From positions 1 through 34,292 of the IMG/VR virus record IMGVR_UViG_3300043427_001528: a DNA stretch of 34,292 nucleotides. One strand, given 5' to 3'. Under the pieces are notes generated by a model. It searched no databases. It saw only the letters and a program-made list of their open reading frames with translations, and had not been told where the DNA came from. The first letter of the stretch is position 1; each line of letters opens with the position of its first letter. Shown piece by piece: positions 20,035 through 29,139 of the stretch. Position numbers and translations under genes: made by a program. Origin of the DNA: a virus.

Positions 20035-21377
20035 CCCTCACCGCCCGCCAGCTAGAAGCGCAGTCGATCCTTGCCGGGAACTCGACGCACATTCTGCTAG
20101 AGGGCGGCAGTCGCTCCGGGAAAACGTTCCTGCTGACCCGTGCCGTCTGTATGCGGGCGATCAAAGCCCAGAAATCGCGCCACGCGATCTTCCGGTTCCG
20201 GTTCAACCACATCAAGGCCTCGATTATTTCCGACACTTTCCCGAAAGTGATGGAAACGTGTTTTCCGCAGGTGAAAGCGGAGATCAACCGAACTGACTGG
20301 TTTGCGCAGTTCCCGAACGGTTCGCAGATCTGGTTCGGCGGGCTGGATGACAAAGATAGAACCGAGAAAGTTCTAGGCCAAGAGTTCTCAACGCTGTACC
20401 TGAACGAAGTCTCGCAAATCCCGTGGCGCTCCCGCGACATGGCACTGACTCGACTGGCGCAGAAAGTCGATCAGGAAGTGGCCGGAACGCGCAAGCCGCT
20501 GCCGCTGCGTTTTTACTATGACCTAAATCCGACGAACAAAAACCACTGGGCCTATCGCCTGTTTCACGAAAAGCGCGACCCGGAAACAAAGATCGCGCTT
20601 AATCATCCCGACGACTACGCTTGGTTCCGGCTGAACCCCGAGGACAACGCGCAAAACCTGTCGGGCGCGTACATCGAAACACTACGGGGCATGAGCCAGC
20701 GCCAGCAAAAGCGCTTTTTGCGTGGCGAATGGGCGGACGCTAACCCATCTGCGTTATTCCACGATGAAGATATTGAGAAATGGCGCGTACTCGATGGCCG
20801 TGTGCCGGACTTTGTGCGCGTGGTGGTTGCGGTTGATCCGTCAGGCGCGGGTGATAGCGACAACGCAGATAACGACGCGATTGGCATTGTGGTGGCCGCT
20901 CTAGGCGTCGACGGCAATGCGTACATCCTTGAGGATTGCACGATCAAGGCCGGTCCGGCCGCATGGGGGCGCGTTGCTACATCGGCATTTGACCGGCATC
21001 GGGCTGACTGCGTAGTTGGAGAGGGAAATTTTGGCGGGGACATGGTGCGGCACACGATCCAGACATCGAGGCCGCGCACGCCGTTTAAGAAGGTTACCGC
21101 CAGCCGTGGCAAGTCTGTCCGTGCCGAGCCTGTAAGCGCTTTGTACGAGCAGGGCAAAGTAAGGCATGTGGGCCTGTTCCCCGAGCTTGAGGAGGAATTG
21201 TGCGGGTTCTCGACGTTTGGCTACACCGGAACCGGATCACCTAATCGGGCCGATGCGCTGGTCTGGGCGCTGACCGAGCTATTCCCTGGCATGACAAAGC
21301 CACAAGATACAGACAAAACAGAAGAAGAAACCGACTACGGCGCAATGTATGGGGGTTCGGGATGGATGGCGGCTTGA
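20031..21377 (+). CDS. terL: Terminase large subunit
   Basis: 448 residues from the ATG at 20031. ATPase domain: Walker A GGSRSGKT (25-32), a Walker B-type strand STLYLNEVSQ (near 120), and coupling motif YYDLNPTNKNHW. Nuclease domain: VVVAVDPSGAGDSDNADNDA supplies the first Asp, VVGEGNFGGDMV the middle acidic group, and SPNRADALVWAL the last Asp. It pumps DNA into the procapsid and cuts it. No sequence-specific cos-like structure is seen, and circular permutation of the contig fits headful cutting. Confidence 0.93.
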   Translation: MTLTARQLEAQSILAGNSTHILLEGGSRSGKTFLLTRAVCMRAIKAQKSRHAIFRFRFNHIKASIISDTFPKVMETCFPQVKAEINRTDWFAQFPNGSQIWFGGLDDKDRTEKVLGQEFSTLYLNEVSQIPWRSRDMALTRLAQKVDQEVAGTRKPLPLRFYYDLNPTNKNHWAYRLFHEKRDPETKIALNHPDDYAWFRLNPEDNAQNLSGAYIETLRGMSQRQQKRFLRGEWADANPSALFHDEDIEKWRVLDGRVPDFVRVVVAVDPSGAGDSDNADNDAIGIVVAALGVDGNAYILEDCTIKAGPAAWGRVATSAFDRHRADCVVGEGNFGGDMVRHTIQTSRPRTPFKKVTASRGKSVRAEPVSALYEQGKVRHVGLFPELEEELCGFSTFGYTGTGSPNRADALVWALTELFPGMTKPQDTDKTEEETDYGAMYGGSGWMAA

Positions 21378-21598
21378 CAATGTGGGCTGAGATCGGGCTG
21401 GAACTTCGCAAGCACGGATGGGGGCCGTCTAAGGTGGCGACGCATTTGAACGTTTCACGCTCAACCGTGCGGCATTGGTTCAACGCTGGCGGGACGCCGC
21501 TTTATCCGGCAGGGGCGCAACTAATCAGCCTGCACTCGCGGATTGTGTGCCACCAGAAAGAACCAAAGCCCGCGTGGAAGGCTGCAAACTGTCTTTAG
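21362..21598 (+). CDS. Small helix-turn-helix protein
   Basis: 78 residues from ATG 21362 (GGGGG upstream, overlap with TerL of 16 bases) or 72 from ATG 21380. LELRKHGWGPSKVATHLNVS then RSTVRHWFNAG is a clear helix-turn-helix of the homeodomain-like/HTH_23 type. A second part, TPLYPAGAQLISLHSRIV, follows. It lies between terminase and portal, and the first of three repeated hairpins (21598) starts in its stop codon. It may regulate late genes; untested. Confidence 0.6.
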   Translation: MDGGLTMWAEIGLELRKHGWGPSKVATHLNVSRSTVRHWFNAGGTPLYPAGAQLISLHSRIVCHQKEPKPAWKAANCL

Positions 21599-21611
21599 GC
21601 GATAAACCGCC
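21598..21611. repeat. Repeated hairpin GGCGATAAACCGCC, copy A (before portal)
   Basis: GGCG and CGCC form a stem around ATAAAC. TTTAGGCGATAAACCGCC (18 bases) is identical in copy C at 32650, and the element begins inside the TAG stop of the upstream gene in both. It lies 35 bases before the portal start. No T run follows, so it is not a normal terminator. It could be an RNA processing or translation-control element. Confidence 0.75.
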
Positions 21612-21645
21612 ACAATAGTAAACAGAATCGCGCTATTAAGTCGGG

Positions 21646-23964
21646 ATGATTGAAAACACCGGTAAACCGCAGGGCGTAAAAGACGCCGATATCGTTGCCG
21701 AAGCGCGTAAGCGCTATCGCGTGGCGTCTGACGCCGCATCAAAAAACCGCGAGAGCTTCCGCGAGGCGATGCGGTTTGCTGCCGGGAATCAGTGGGACGA
21801 TAGGCTAAAGCAAGCCCGCGAGTCGCAGAATAGGCCGTGTCTTACGATGGACCGGCTGGGCACGCACATTAATCAGATTGTTAACGATCAGCGGCAGTCG
21901 AAGCCTGCGATTAAATGCAACCCAGTCGACGATAGGGCAGACGTTAAAACTGCCGAGATTCTCAATGGCGTCATTCGGAACATCGAGCACCTGAGCAATG
22001 CGCCGATGGTTTACGAAACGGCCAGCTTCCCACAAGTTGCCGCAGGAATTGGCGTCTGGCGTGTGCTGACCGAGTATGCCGACGAGAACGCATTCGAGCA
22101 GGACATCCGGCTAAAGCGCATCCTCGACCCGATCTCCGTCACGTTTGATCCGAACGCCCGCGAGATGGATGCCTCGGACGCCATGTACGCTTTCGTCGAG
22201 GACTCCGTCGACCGCGAGACGTTCACGGAAATGTATCCGGACATTAACCCGGACGACTGGGCTGGTCAGTCTGACGATCTGGGCTGGTGGAATCCTGATA
22301 GCGTGCGCTGCGCCGAGTATTACCGCGTTGTGATGAAGAAAACCCGCTTGTTTTTGCTTGCCGATGGTTCGGTGATGGATGAGCAGGAATTTGCAAAAAG
22401 CGAGCGCAACCCGGCAGAAGTGATTGACCAGCGACCCAGCAAGCGGCGCGAGGTTCAATGGTTCAAGATCGCCGGGGCTTCCGTTGCCGACTCTCGCGTC
22501 TGGCCGGGTCGATGGATTCCGCTGGTTCGGATCGTTGGCAATGAAACCGTTGTCGACGGGAAAATCCTCTACACCGGACTAACGCAGCGCGCTTACGATG
22601 CGCAGCGCATGTATAACTACCAAGTCTCGACAATGGTCGAGATGCTGAGCCTGCAAAAGACGGCGCCATTCATCGGCGCAAAGGGTCAATTCAAGGGCGT
22701 AGAGCAACGCTGGGCGCGTGCCAATGCCACGAACCCAGCTTATCTGGAATACGAGCCTGTCGAGCTAAATGGACAGTTCCTGCCCGCCCCTCAGCGGCAA
22801 CCCGCGCCCCAAGTGCCGACCGGCAACGTTCAGGCCATGCAAGCGGCCGCGCAAGATTTGCAGTGGATCACCGGCCAACATGCTGCCAACTTCGGTGCCG
22901 CATCGAACGAGACCAGCGGCCGCGCCATTATGGCCCGGCAGCGCGAAGGCGACACGGCGACCTATCACTACCTCGACAACCTGAGCCGCGGCATTTTGCA
23001 CACCGGCCGCATTTTGGTTGACCTGATTCCGCGCATCTACGACACGAAGCGCATTCTGCGGGTATTGGGCGACGATGAAACGCCGTCTGTGGTCATGCAC
23101 GACCCTGAGCAACCAGAAGCCATGCGCAGGGTGCAAGACGAAACCGGCGCAATCAAGCGCATTTACAATCTGAACGTGGGCCGGTATGACGTTGCGGTCT
23201 CCGTCGGGCCGTCCTTTGGCACGTTACGCGCCGAGTCGACGGAGGCCATGACTCAGCTTCTATCGGGCAATCCGAACCTGTGGACGGTAATCGGTGACCT
23301 GTACGTGCGTGGCCAGAATTGGCCGAACGCGCAAGCTATTGCGGATCGACTGGCCAAAACCGTACCGCCTGAGATCAAAGGCGCGGAAGGCGAGGAGAAC
23401 GATCCAGAAGCTATGATGGGTCAGATGCAAGCGGCAATGCAGCAACTTGAGGGCGCATTGCAGGAGCGTGAGCAGGCGTTGCAGCAAGCGGCGCAGATTG
23501 TTCAGCAGCTTGAGGGCCAACTGCAAGAGGCTCAAGTAAAGCAGCAGACCGAGCAAGCCCAAGTGATGGACAAGACAAACGCCGAGATCATCAAGGCAGA
23601 AACCGAACGGTACAAAGCGGACGCATCAGCAAACGCTTCAATTGAGGTTGCTCGGATTGAAGCTGAAGTGGCTCAGGCGCAAACGCTACGCGATCAAACC
23701 GGGGCCGATATTGAGACAGTAAAGACACTAATCGGCGCCCTTGCCGAACGCATGAATAAAAACATGGAAGAAGAAGAAAACAAGGGGCCGGAGCCTGAGG
23801 AAATTATGCTAGCGCAGCTTTTGGAGCAACAACAGGGAATGCAGATTGCAATTGCGCGGCTTGCTGAAACAGTACAAAAAAAGCCGCCTATCGCAGTAGA
23901 TATTGTTAGAGGTTCCGACGGACGCGCGCAACAATTCGTGATGAGGCCAACAAATGGCGGTTAA
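21646..23964 (+). CDS. Portal protein (P22-like)
   Basis: 772 residues, close to the P22 portal. The start contains KRYRVASDAASKNRESFREA then MRFAAGNQWDD. Further on come NRPCLTMDRLGTHINQIVND and QRQSKPAIKCNP, the typical opening of P22-type portals. Residues about 590-700 form a long Gln/Glu-rich helical region (MQQLEGALQEREQALQQAAQ), matching the C-terminal barrel and coiled coil. Twelve copies would form the DNA channel at one capsid vertex, docking terminase and then the gp4-like factor. The start has a weak ribosome site. Confidence 0.9.
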   Translation: MIENTGKPQGVKDADIVAEARKRYRVASDAASKNRESFREAMRFAAGNQWDDRLKQARESQNRPCLTMDRLGTHINQIVNDQRQSKPAIKCNPVDDRADVKTAEILNGVIRNIEHLSNAPMVYETASFPQVAAGIGVWRVLTEYADENAFEQDIRLKRILDPISVTFDPNAREMDASDAMYAFVEDSVDRETFTEMYPDINPDDWAGQSDDLGWWNPDSVRCAEYYRVVMKKTRLFLLADGSVMDEQEFAKSERNPAEVIDQRPSKRREVQWFKIAGASVADSRVWPGRWIPLVRIVGNETVVDGKILYTGLTQRAYDAQRMYNYQVSTMVEMLSLQKTAPFIGAKGQFKGVEQRWARANATNPAYLEYEPVELNGQFLPAPQRQPAPQVPTGNVQAMQAAAQDLQWITGQHAANFGAASNETSGRAIMARQREGDTATYHYLDNLSRGILHTGRILVDLIPRIYDTKRILRVLGDDETPSVVMHDPEQPEAMRRVQDETGAIKRIYNLNVGRYDVAVSVGPSFGTLRAESTEAMTQLLSGNPNLWTVIGDLYVRGQNWPNAQAIADRLAKTVPPEIKGAEGEENDPEAMMGQMQAAMQQLEGALQEREQALQQAAQIVQQLEGQLQEAQVKQQTEQAQVMDKTNAEIIKAETERYKADASANASIEVARIEAEVAQAQTLRDQTGADIETVKTLIGALAERMNKNMEEEENKGPEPEEIMLAQLLEQQQGMQIAIARLAETVQKKPPIAVDIVRGSDGRAQQFVMRPTNGG

Positions 23965-24334
23965 TTATCGAACTTCGCTAAAAACCACGCGGATGACGTC
24001 TGTCCGAGATGATATCGACAGTGGAACCGGCGCTGGAATTTTGGAAATATGCACGGCGGCTTACGCGTCAGTGCTCGCCACGTTCACCTGTAATGATCCA
24101 TGTGGGACGGTATCGGGTGCGGTGCTGTCGTTTTCTGGGCTGACAAAAAGCGCAACGGCGGCCGCGTCTGGAACTGCCGCAATTGCTCGATTCCGCAATA
24201 GCTCTAACGTTGACATAGTGACCGGCCTGACTGTCGGAACTTCTGGTACCGATATCATCATCAGCCCGTCAACAACTATCACATCGGGGCAAACCGTCGA
24301 ATGGACGGCGGGCACCATCACGCATAGCGCATAA
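23954..24334 (+). CDS. Virion-associated protein of unknown function (decoration candidate)
   Basis: 126 residues. ATG lies inside the end of the portal gene with GAGG 7 bases upstream. Almost all beta-type and rich in Ser/Thr/Gly/Ala (TSGTDIIISPSTTITSGQTV). An N-terminal patch, YRTSLKTTRMTSVRDDIDSG, resembles an opening seen in phage proteins encoded between portal and coat. Small, Thr-rich and beta-sheeted, as capsid decoration proteins are. Role inferred from position. Confidence 0.65.
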   Translation: MAVNYRTSLKTTRMTSVRDDIDSGTGAGILEICTAAYASVLATFTCNDPCGTVSGAVLSFSGLTKSATAAASGTAAIARFRNSSNVDIVTGLTVGTSGTDIIISPSTTITSGQTVEWTAGTITHSA

Positions 24335-24335
24335 A

Positions 24336-24548
24336 ATGCAGATTACGCTCTCTCCTCCGCGAGTCGTTTACGACAACAACGATTGGCGCGTCACCGTCGA
24401 CGTAGAAGAGCCCGCGTTTATCATTTACCCGAAGCTGACTGGCGGCCTAGTGTTTTCGTCTGGTCGCAATCTTGACTCACTCGCGGAACTGATCGCTAGC
24501 GCCAAGGCCGATGCTATCTCGCGCGGTATCAACTGGTTGAACGACTGA
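24336..24548 (+). CDS. Small protein of unknown function in the head module
   Basis: 70 residues, start two bases after the previous stop. It reads MQITLSPPRVVYDNNDWRVT, then VDVEEPAFIIYPKLTGGLVF, then a helical end (LAELIASAKADAISRGINWL). A compact alpha/beta domain with no recognised family. No membrane helix. Probably structural or an assembly factor, by context only. Confidence 0.62.
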   Translation: MQITLSPPRVVYDNNDWRVTVDVEEPAFIIYPKLTGGLVFSSGRNLDSLAELIASAKADAISRGINWLND

Positions 24549-24549
24549 C

Positions 24550-25398
24550 ATGGCCGCAATCACTGACTTATCAGACCTCATACACCGCCAGTCTGGTGGC
24601 TCAAACGGCTCGCCGAACAACCTGTTTTTCCACAAGGTGCCTCGTGTGTCGGGGGTTGCCGCAACCACGCCTGTAATCGGTCGAGGTTGCAGCTTGTGGA
24701 CATACGACGGCATGCCCGCCGGTGGCGCAGTGCCGACCGCTGCCGCTATTCCTGACCGCACGACCACGGGCGCGCTACCGTTTACCGCGCCGGGCGGAAG
24801 CCGCGATTTGCATCTGATCGGCGCAAACGTCACGCCGCTTACCGCTGGCGTTTACTTGCTATACGACAGGCTCATGCACATTGGCGGGCTGTCTGCTGCT
24901 TCTACCGCTGACCAGACTGTGCAAGGCGCAACACCGACTCCAGCTATCACCCGCAACACTGGGGGCGCGGGGAATATGGCGTGGTATGAGATTTACACGA
25001 TCATCGGCACGACCAGCACGACCCTGACGATGACCTATACGGATGAGGCTGGAAACACGGGCCGGACAACGACCATCAACATCGGCGCAACAAACTTCCG
25101 AGAAGTCACTCGCGCACAACGCATTCCGCTTGCGGCAGGCGATAACGGCATTCGCGCTATCGAGAAAATTGCACTTACCGCGACGACTGCTGCGGCTGGC
25201 AACTTCGGGATTACTCTAGCGCAGCCGCTTGCGTGGATTCCTGTTGACACGGCGGGCACGTCTGGTTGGCGCGACTATACGACTGGTCTGCCAGGTATTC
25301 CGGTTATTGACCCGGACGCTTGCCTTGGAATAATGTTTATTCCTGCCGCTGCGACTGCCCCGGAGGTGTGGGGCTGCTTTGCCACTATTGAGAAATAA
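24550..25398 (+). CDS. Capsid-associated protein, tandem paralogue 1
   Basis: 282 residues. Residues about 135-230 (TRNTGGAGNMAWYEIYTIIG, TSTTLTMTYTDEAGNTGRTT, FREVTRAQRIPLAAGDNGIR, TAAAGNFGITLAQPL) line up along the whole length with the next gene. This shows an old tandem duplication. The fold is likely a beta-sandwich. The N-terminal part (LIHRQSGGSNGSPNNLFFHK) differs from the paralogue. By position (portal to scaffold) and composition I suggest a decoration or minor head protein. Confidence 0.65.
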   Translation: MAAITDLSDLIHRQSGGSNGSPNNLFFHKVPRVSGVAATTPVIGRGCSLWTYDGMPAGGAVPTAAAIPDRTTTGALPFTAPGGSRDLHLIGANVTPLTAGVYLLYDRLMHIGGLSAASTADQTVQGATPTPAITRNTGGAGNMAWYEIYTIIGTTSTTLTMTYTDEAGNTGRTTTINIGATNFREVTRAQRIPLAAGDNGIRAIEKIALTATTAAAGNFGITLAQPLAWIPVDTAGTSGWRDYTTGLPGIPVIDPDACLGIMFIPAAATAPEVWGCFATIEK

Positions 25399-25404
25399 GA
25401 AGCA

Positions 25405-26214
25405 ATGGCGCTCGCAGACTTCGATGCCTACGTGGCTGCGTTGCAGCTCAACCGCGCTGCTGATTTTAGTGCCGCGGCGATCCCATCAATACTGAGCCGC
25501 CCAATGGCCGTCTGGCCGTATTTTCAACCGGCCCCTGCTGTGCCGACGACGAGCGTTGCGCTAAACAAGAGTTCTGCGCAGGCCATCGGCCCGATCCCAG
25601 ACGCGACTAGCGGCACGCTTCAAATTGTTGGCGGGCGCTTTAACACATCTGCCCCCGCCGGAGCGTCTCTGTTTGCCATCGACCTGCTAAATGTTTCTGG
25701 CGGATTAAGCGGCATTGTAACGACCGAGCAAACGACAAACTTGCCGACCGCTGCGCTGACTAGAAACACCAGCGGCGCCGGTGTGATGATCGGCCTCATT
25801 ATTCACGCAGTCATCGGAACGACCGCTACAACCGTAACCGTGCGTTACACCAATCAGGCGGGTACAGCAAATCAAGTTAGTACCGCAACCACTTTTGGCA
25901 GCGCAGGCTTCCGAGAGGCGGGCCGCGTCGTTTTGATCCCGCTGGCCGCAGGTGACACTGGAGTGCAATCGGTTGAGGGCGTGACTGTGTTGGCGACAAC
26001 TGGCACGGCTGGCAACTTTGGCGTGTGCTTATTTCGGCCGATAATGATTTTCTCTCTTAACTCGACAACTGGCGCGATGCCGCTTGATGCGGTAAGCAGC
26101 GGAGGGATGATCGGAAGTATGGCCCAATTTGACGACGATGCTTGTCTGACATTTATAAGCGTTGCTCAAGGTACGCAAGCGATCGGCGGCGCTGTACTCG
26201 TAGCGGAGGCTTAA
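25405..26214 (+). CDS. Capsid-associated protein, tandem paralogue 2
   Basis: 269 residues, six bases after paralogue 1. Shared blocks: TRNTSGAGVMIGLIIHAVIG, TTATTVTVRYTNQAGTANQV, FREAGRVVLIPLAAGDTGVQ, TGTAGNFGVCLFRPI. The N-terminus (MALADFDAYVAALQLNRAAD) is helical and unlike the first copy, so head domains may bind different sites while the beta domain is common. Divergence between copies is high at both protein and DNA level, so the duplication is not recent. Confidence 0.65.
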   Translation: MALADFDAYVAALQLNRAADFSAAAIPSILSRPMAVWPYFQPAPAVPTTSVALNKSSAQAIGPIPDATSGTLQIVGGRFNTSAPAGASLFAIDLLNVSGGLSGIVTTEQTTNLPTAALTRNTSGAGVMIGLIIHAVIGTTATTVTVRYTNQAGTANQVSTATTFGSAGFREAGRVVLIPLAAGDTGVQSVEGVTVLATTGTAGNFGVCLFRPIMIFSLNSTTGAMPLDAVSSGGMIGSMAQFDDDACLTFISVAQGTQAIGGAVLVAEA

Positions 26215-26215
26215 C

Positions 26216-26962
26216 ATGGCCTCGCGTCGCCTATTTGACGGCGCGCAGATCGAGATCGGGTCAATCCCGATTGTCGGTGAGGGGATCAATCCTGGAATTT
26301 CTCTATCAGCGACCGAAGAAGCTGATTCAGCATCGTTTACGGTAAACATTGCCGGAGCAAATCCTGCAATATCTCTAAGCGCAACAGAATCGCCAGACGT
26401 TGCCGCGGTTAGTGTTGCGACAAGAATTGGGATATCTCTAAGCGCAACAGAAGCATCGGACGTTGCCGACTTTACGGTCGCATTGCGTGTCGGCGTAACT
26501 CTCGGAGCAACCGAAGGGCCTGACATTGCCGCGTTTGCTGTTGGCGTTGTCAGCGCAGCGCCAGTGATAAACCTCACGGCCACTGAGGGCGCGGACGTTG
26601 CCGACTTTTCCGTAGTTGGCCCAGACATCGAGCAGACTGGGGGAGGTGCTGGTGACTACTTCACCAACGTCCCGAACTTTGCCCGCCGATGGGTAGATAT
26701 CCGAGATGAGTTGGAGGAAAAGCCAACTCCTGAAGTTGTGCGTGAAGCGGCGCGGTCAATCGTCCAAGCGAAGCCGGACATTGAGCCCGCCGCCCTTCAG
26801 TCTCTGATTGACGAGCAACTGCGGGCGTATGATCTTCTTTCATCGCTTGTTGTCATTGCGCAAGAAGAGGCGCGACAAGAGCTAGATCGGCTGCAAATGA
26901 TCGAGCAGGAAGAAGAAGAAATTCAGCAGGCTATTAAGATTTTTGCAGCCTACATGCAATAA
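26216..26962 (+). CDS. Five-repeat beta protein with coiled-coil tail
   Basis: 248 residues. Residues 27-134 hold five repeats of about 21-24 residues with consensus I-S-L-S-A-T-E-x-x-D-V-A-x-F-T-V. The repeat Glu is at 34, 58, 79, 100 and 124, so spacing is 24, 21, 21, 24. Such ATE-repeats build beta-sheets in virion-surface proteins. After a Gly-rich hinge (TGGGAGDYF) the C-terminal 100 residues are helical and very acidic (EEARQELDRLQMIEQEEEEI). It lies just before the scaffold gene. Possibly a capsid fibre or decoration protein; role not known. Confidence 0.62.
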   Translation: MASRRLFDGAQIEIGSIPIVGEGINPGISLSATEEADSASFTVNIAGANPAISLSATESPDVAAVSVATRIGISLSATEASDVADFTVALRVGVTLGATEGPDIAAFAVGVVSAAPVINLTATEGADVADFSVVGPDIEQTGGGAGDYFTNVPNFARRWVDIRDELEEKPTPEVVREAARSIVQAKPDIEPAALQSLIDEQLRAYDLLSSLVVIAQEEARQELDRLQMIEQEEEEIQQAIKIFAAYMQ

Positions 26963-26976
26963 GGCGATAAATCGCC
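26963..26976. repeat. Repeated hairpin GGCGATAAATCGCC, copy B (before scaffold)
   Basis: Here the C of copies A and C is T, which extends the stem (GGCGA / TCGCC around TAAA) and keeps the hairpin. It starts right after the upstream TAA. ACAG follows, as ACAA does in copy A. It lies 58 bases before the scaffold start. The paired change suggests the structure itself is kept. Confidence 0.75.
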
Positions 26977-27034
26977 ACAGTTCAAGATAGTTTTATCGTA
27001 CTTTCAGCGCATCTCATTAATGCCAGAAGGCAAG

Positions 27035-27868
27035 ATGACGAACGAAAACAGCGCGCCCTCGCAGGGGAATGAAGCGGAGTCGCTACCCGCAACTGAAGCC
27101 GAACAGGTTAAAACGGCAGGCCAAGAGCAGGCCAGCGAAGAACATCAAAACGAAGAGCAGGGCGTCGATGACGCAGAGCCGCGTGACGATGGGAAGCGCA
27201 AGCGTGGTGGACTAGGCGAACGTGCGCTGGAGTATCGGAATCAAGCCCGAGACTTGGCACGCGTCAATGAGAGGCTGCTAAACCTGATGGAGCGAACCCT
27301 AGCGGGCGATGCTCCGAAGGTGGAGAAGCCCTCAGGCCCGCCGCAGCGTGAGAACTTCGACAGCTACGAGACCTACTTGGAGGCGAAAGCCGACTATCAG
27401 GTGGCCGCGAAGTTGCAAGAAGTTGAAGCGCGAGCGGAACGGGCACGCCAAGAGGCATCGATTCGTGAGCGTGAGGAGTCGTGGATCAACCGGCAGAAGC
27501 AGGCCGCGAAGAAATACGACGACTTTGCCGAAGTAACCATGTCGGACGATCTAACGATCACTCCGATCATGGCTGAAGCAATCAAGGATTCCGATATGGG
27601 GCCGGACGTTGCTTACTACCTCGGCAAGAACCCTGACCTTGCGGAAAAGATCGCCCGTATGAACCCCGCAGCTCAAGTGCGTGAACTCGGGAAAATCGAG
27701 GCACGTTTAGAAGTGAATAAAGAGCCTATTAAGCGCGCCAGCAAAGCGCCCGCACCGATTGAGCCTATTGGCGGTGGCAAGGCATCCTCGGATGAACTTG
27801 GCACGATGTCGCAATCTCAATACGAAGCGATGCGCAAGAAACAGGGCGCTTGGTGGGCAGGACGTTAA
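27035..27868 (+). CDS. Scaffolding protein (P22-like)
   Basis: 277 residues from the ATG at 27035 (AGAAGG 4 bases upstream; the ATG at 27020 has no site). The first 60 residues are acidic and disordered (Glu/Gln-rich), followed by long helices (ERARQEASIREREESWINRQ). The C-terminus is basic (KEPIKRASKAPAPIEPIGGG) and ends in a helix that would bind coat subunits. It lies directly before the coat gene, as gp8 precedes gp5 in P22. It guides procapsid assembly and leaves before DNA entry. Confidence 0.85.
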   Translation: MTNENSAPSQGNEAESLPATEAEQVKTAGQEQASEEHQNEEQGVDDAEPRDDGKRKRGGLGERALEYRNQARDLARVNERLLNLMERTLAGDAPKVEKPSGPPQRENFDSYETYLEAKADYQVAAKLQEVEARAERARQEASIREREESWINRQKQAAKKYDDFAEVTMSDDLTITPIMAEAIKDSDMGPDVAYYLGKNPDLAEKIARMNPAAQVRELGKIEARLEVNKEPIKRASKAPAPIEPIGGGKASSDELGTMSQSQYEAMRKKQGAWWAGR

Positions 27869-27891
27869 ACCATACCCTGCGGGAATAAATC

Positions 27892-29115
27892 ATGTCGAAT
27901 ACACTTGCTACTACCTCACTGGTCGCCAAAGAGTGCTTGGCGATCCTAAAGAACATGCTGACCTTTTCCAAGGGCGTCAACCGCTCGTGGCAAAGCGAGT
28001 ACGGCTCCAGCATGGCTCGCGGCTATGCCACTGGCCAGACCATCAACATCAAGCGCCCGCCGCGCTACACCTACCGTTCGGGCCGCGTTGCCAGCCCGCA
28101 ATCGACGGTATTTAGCACGGTGCCGCTGACCCTGAGTCAGGGCGGCTGCGACATCAACTTTCCGTTGATCGAGCGTACGGTTAGCATCAGCAACCCCGAT
28201 CTGCAAAAGGCACTTCAAGCCGCTGTTGCCACGGTGGCAAACGAAATCGACCGCCAAGGTCTGGCGCTGGCGCGTACCGCCGTCGCTAACCAAGTGTCGG
28301 TCAATACGACCACGATGGTTCAGCCTGCGACGCAAGCTGAAGCGCTGGCCCTCGCCACGCAATCGGGTCGAATTCTGGATGACAACGCCGCCCCGCGTGA
28401 CGGTCGCCGTAACCTGGTGCTGTCCTCGGGTCTTAATGCCTCGATGGTGCAAGGCCTTGCGGGCCTGTTCAACAACGCCTCGACCATCGGCCGTCAGTAC
28501 GGCGTGGGCATGATGGTTGACTCGCTGGGCTACAGCGTCGGCATGGATCAGAACGTCGCCCGTCACGCGAACGGCGCCGCGACCGCCACGAACATCTCGG
28601 GCGCCGGTCAGACGGGCTCCACGATTACCGTGGTTGCGATTACGGGCGGCACGCTGACGGCTGGCACGGTCATCACCCTGCCGGGCGTGTTCGATGTCAA
28701 CCCGCAGACCCGCGCCTCCACCGGCCGCCTCAAGCAGTTTGTGGTGACCGCCGATGCCCTTCTGGGTGCGACCTCGATCCCGATCAGCCCCGCTGTGACC
28801 CCGACCGGCGCGTTCCAGAACTGCACCGCCTCGCCCACGACCGCGCAGCCGTATGTAATCCAAGGCTCGGTCAACGTGTCCTATGACACCTCGGTTGCTT
28901 TCCATGAGGATGCCTTCACGCTGGCGATGGTGCCAATGTTTGTGCCGCAGGATCAAAACGCCAAGGTCTCGCAGGAGTCGGATCAGGGCTTTACGGTCAA
29001 GGTGACGGAGTACTACGACGGTGCCAACGACGTGTCGAACATGCGTCTAGACGTGCTGTTCGGTTGGGCCGCGACCTACCCCGAGCTGGCCTGCCGGATT
29101 GGTACTACGGGCTAA
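27892..29115 (+). CDS. Major capsid protein (P22 coat-like)
   Basis: 407 residues. The start MSNTLATTSLVAKECLAILK then NMLTFSKGVNRSW, with later GQTINIKRPPRYTYRSGRVA, is the P22 gp5-type coat pattern (HK97 fold). A Gly/Thr-rich segment (about 240-330) matches the inserted beta domain. Codon use is markedly different from its neighbours: mostly C or G in third positions, as expected for the most abundant protein. It ends at a strong terminator. Confidence 0.93.
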   Translation: MSNTLATTSLVAKECLAILKNMLTFSKGVNRSWQSEYGSSMARGYATGQTINIKRPPRYTYRSGRVASPQSTVFSTVPLTLSQGGCDINFPLIERTVSISNPDLQKALQAAVATVANEIDRQGLALARTAVANQVSVNTTTMVQPATQAEALALATQSGRILDDNAAPRDGRRNLVLSSGLNASMVQGLAGLFNNASTIGRQYGVGMMVDSLGYSVGMDQNVARHANGAATATNISGAGQTGSTITVVAITGGTLTAGTVITLPGVFDVNPQTRASTGRLKQFVVTADALLGATSIPISPAVTPTGAFQNCTASPTTAQPYVIQGSVNVSYDTSVAFHEDAFTLAMVPMFVPQDQNAKVSQESDQGFTVKVTEYYDGANDVSNMRLDVLFGWAATYPELACRIGTTG

Positions 29116-29139
29116 TTGTCTCGCTGCCATGGGACTTTA

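Noticed and set aside
27946-28956. 336-codon antisense ORF within the coat gene
   Set aside because: It mirrors the C/G-rich third positions of the coat gene; its product is Arg/Gly/His-rich with no recognisable domain.
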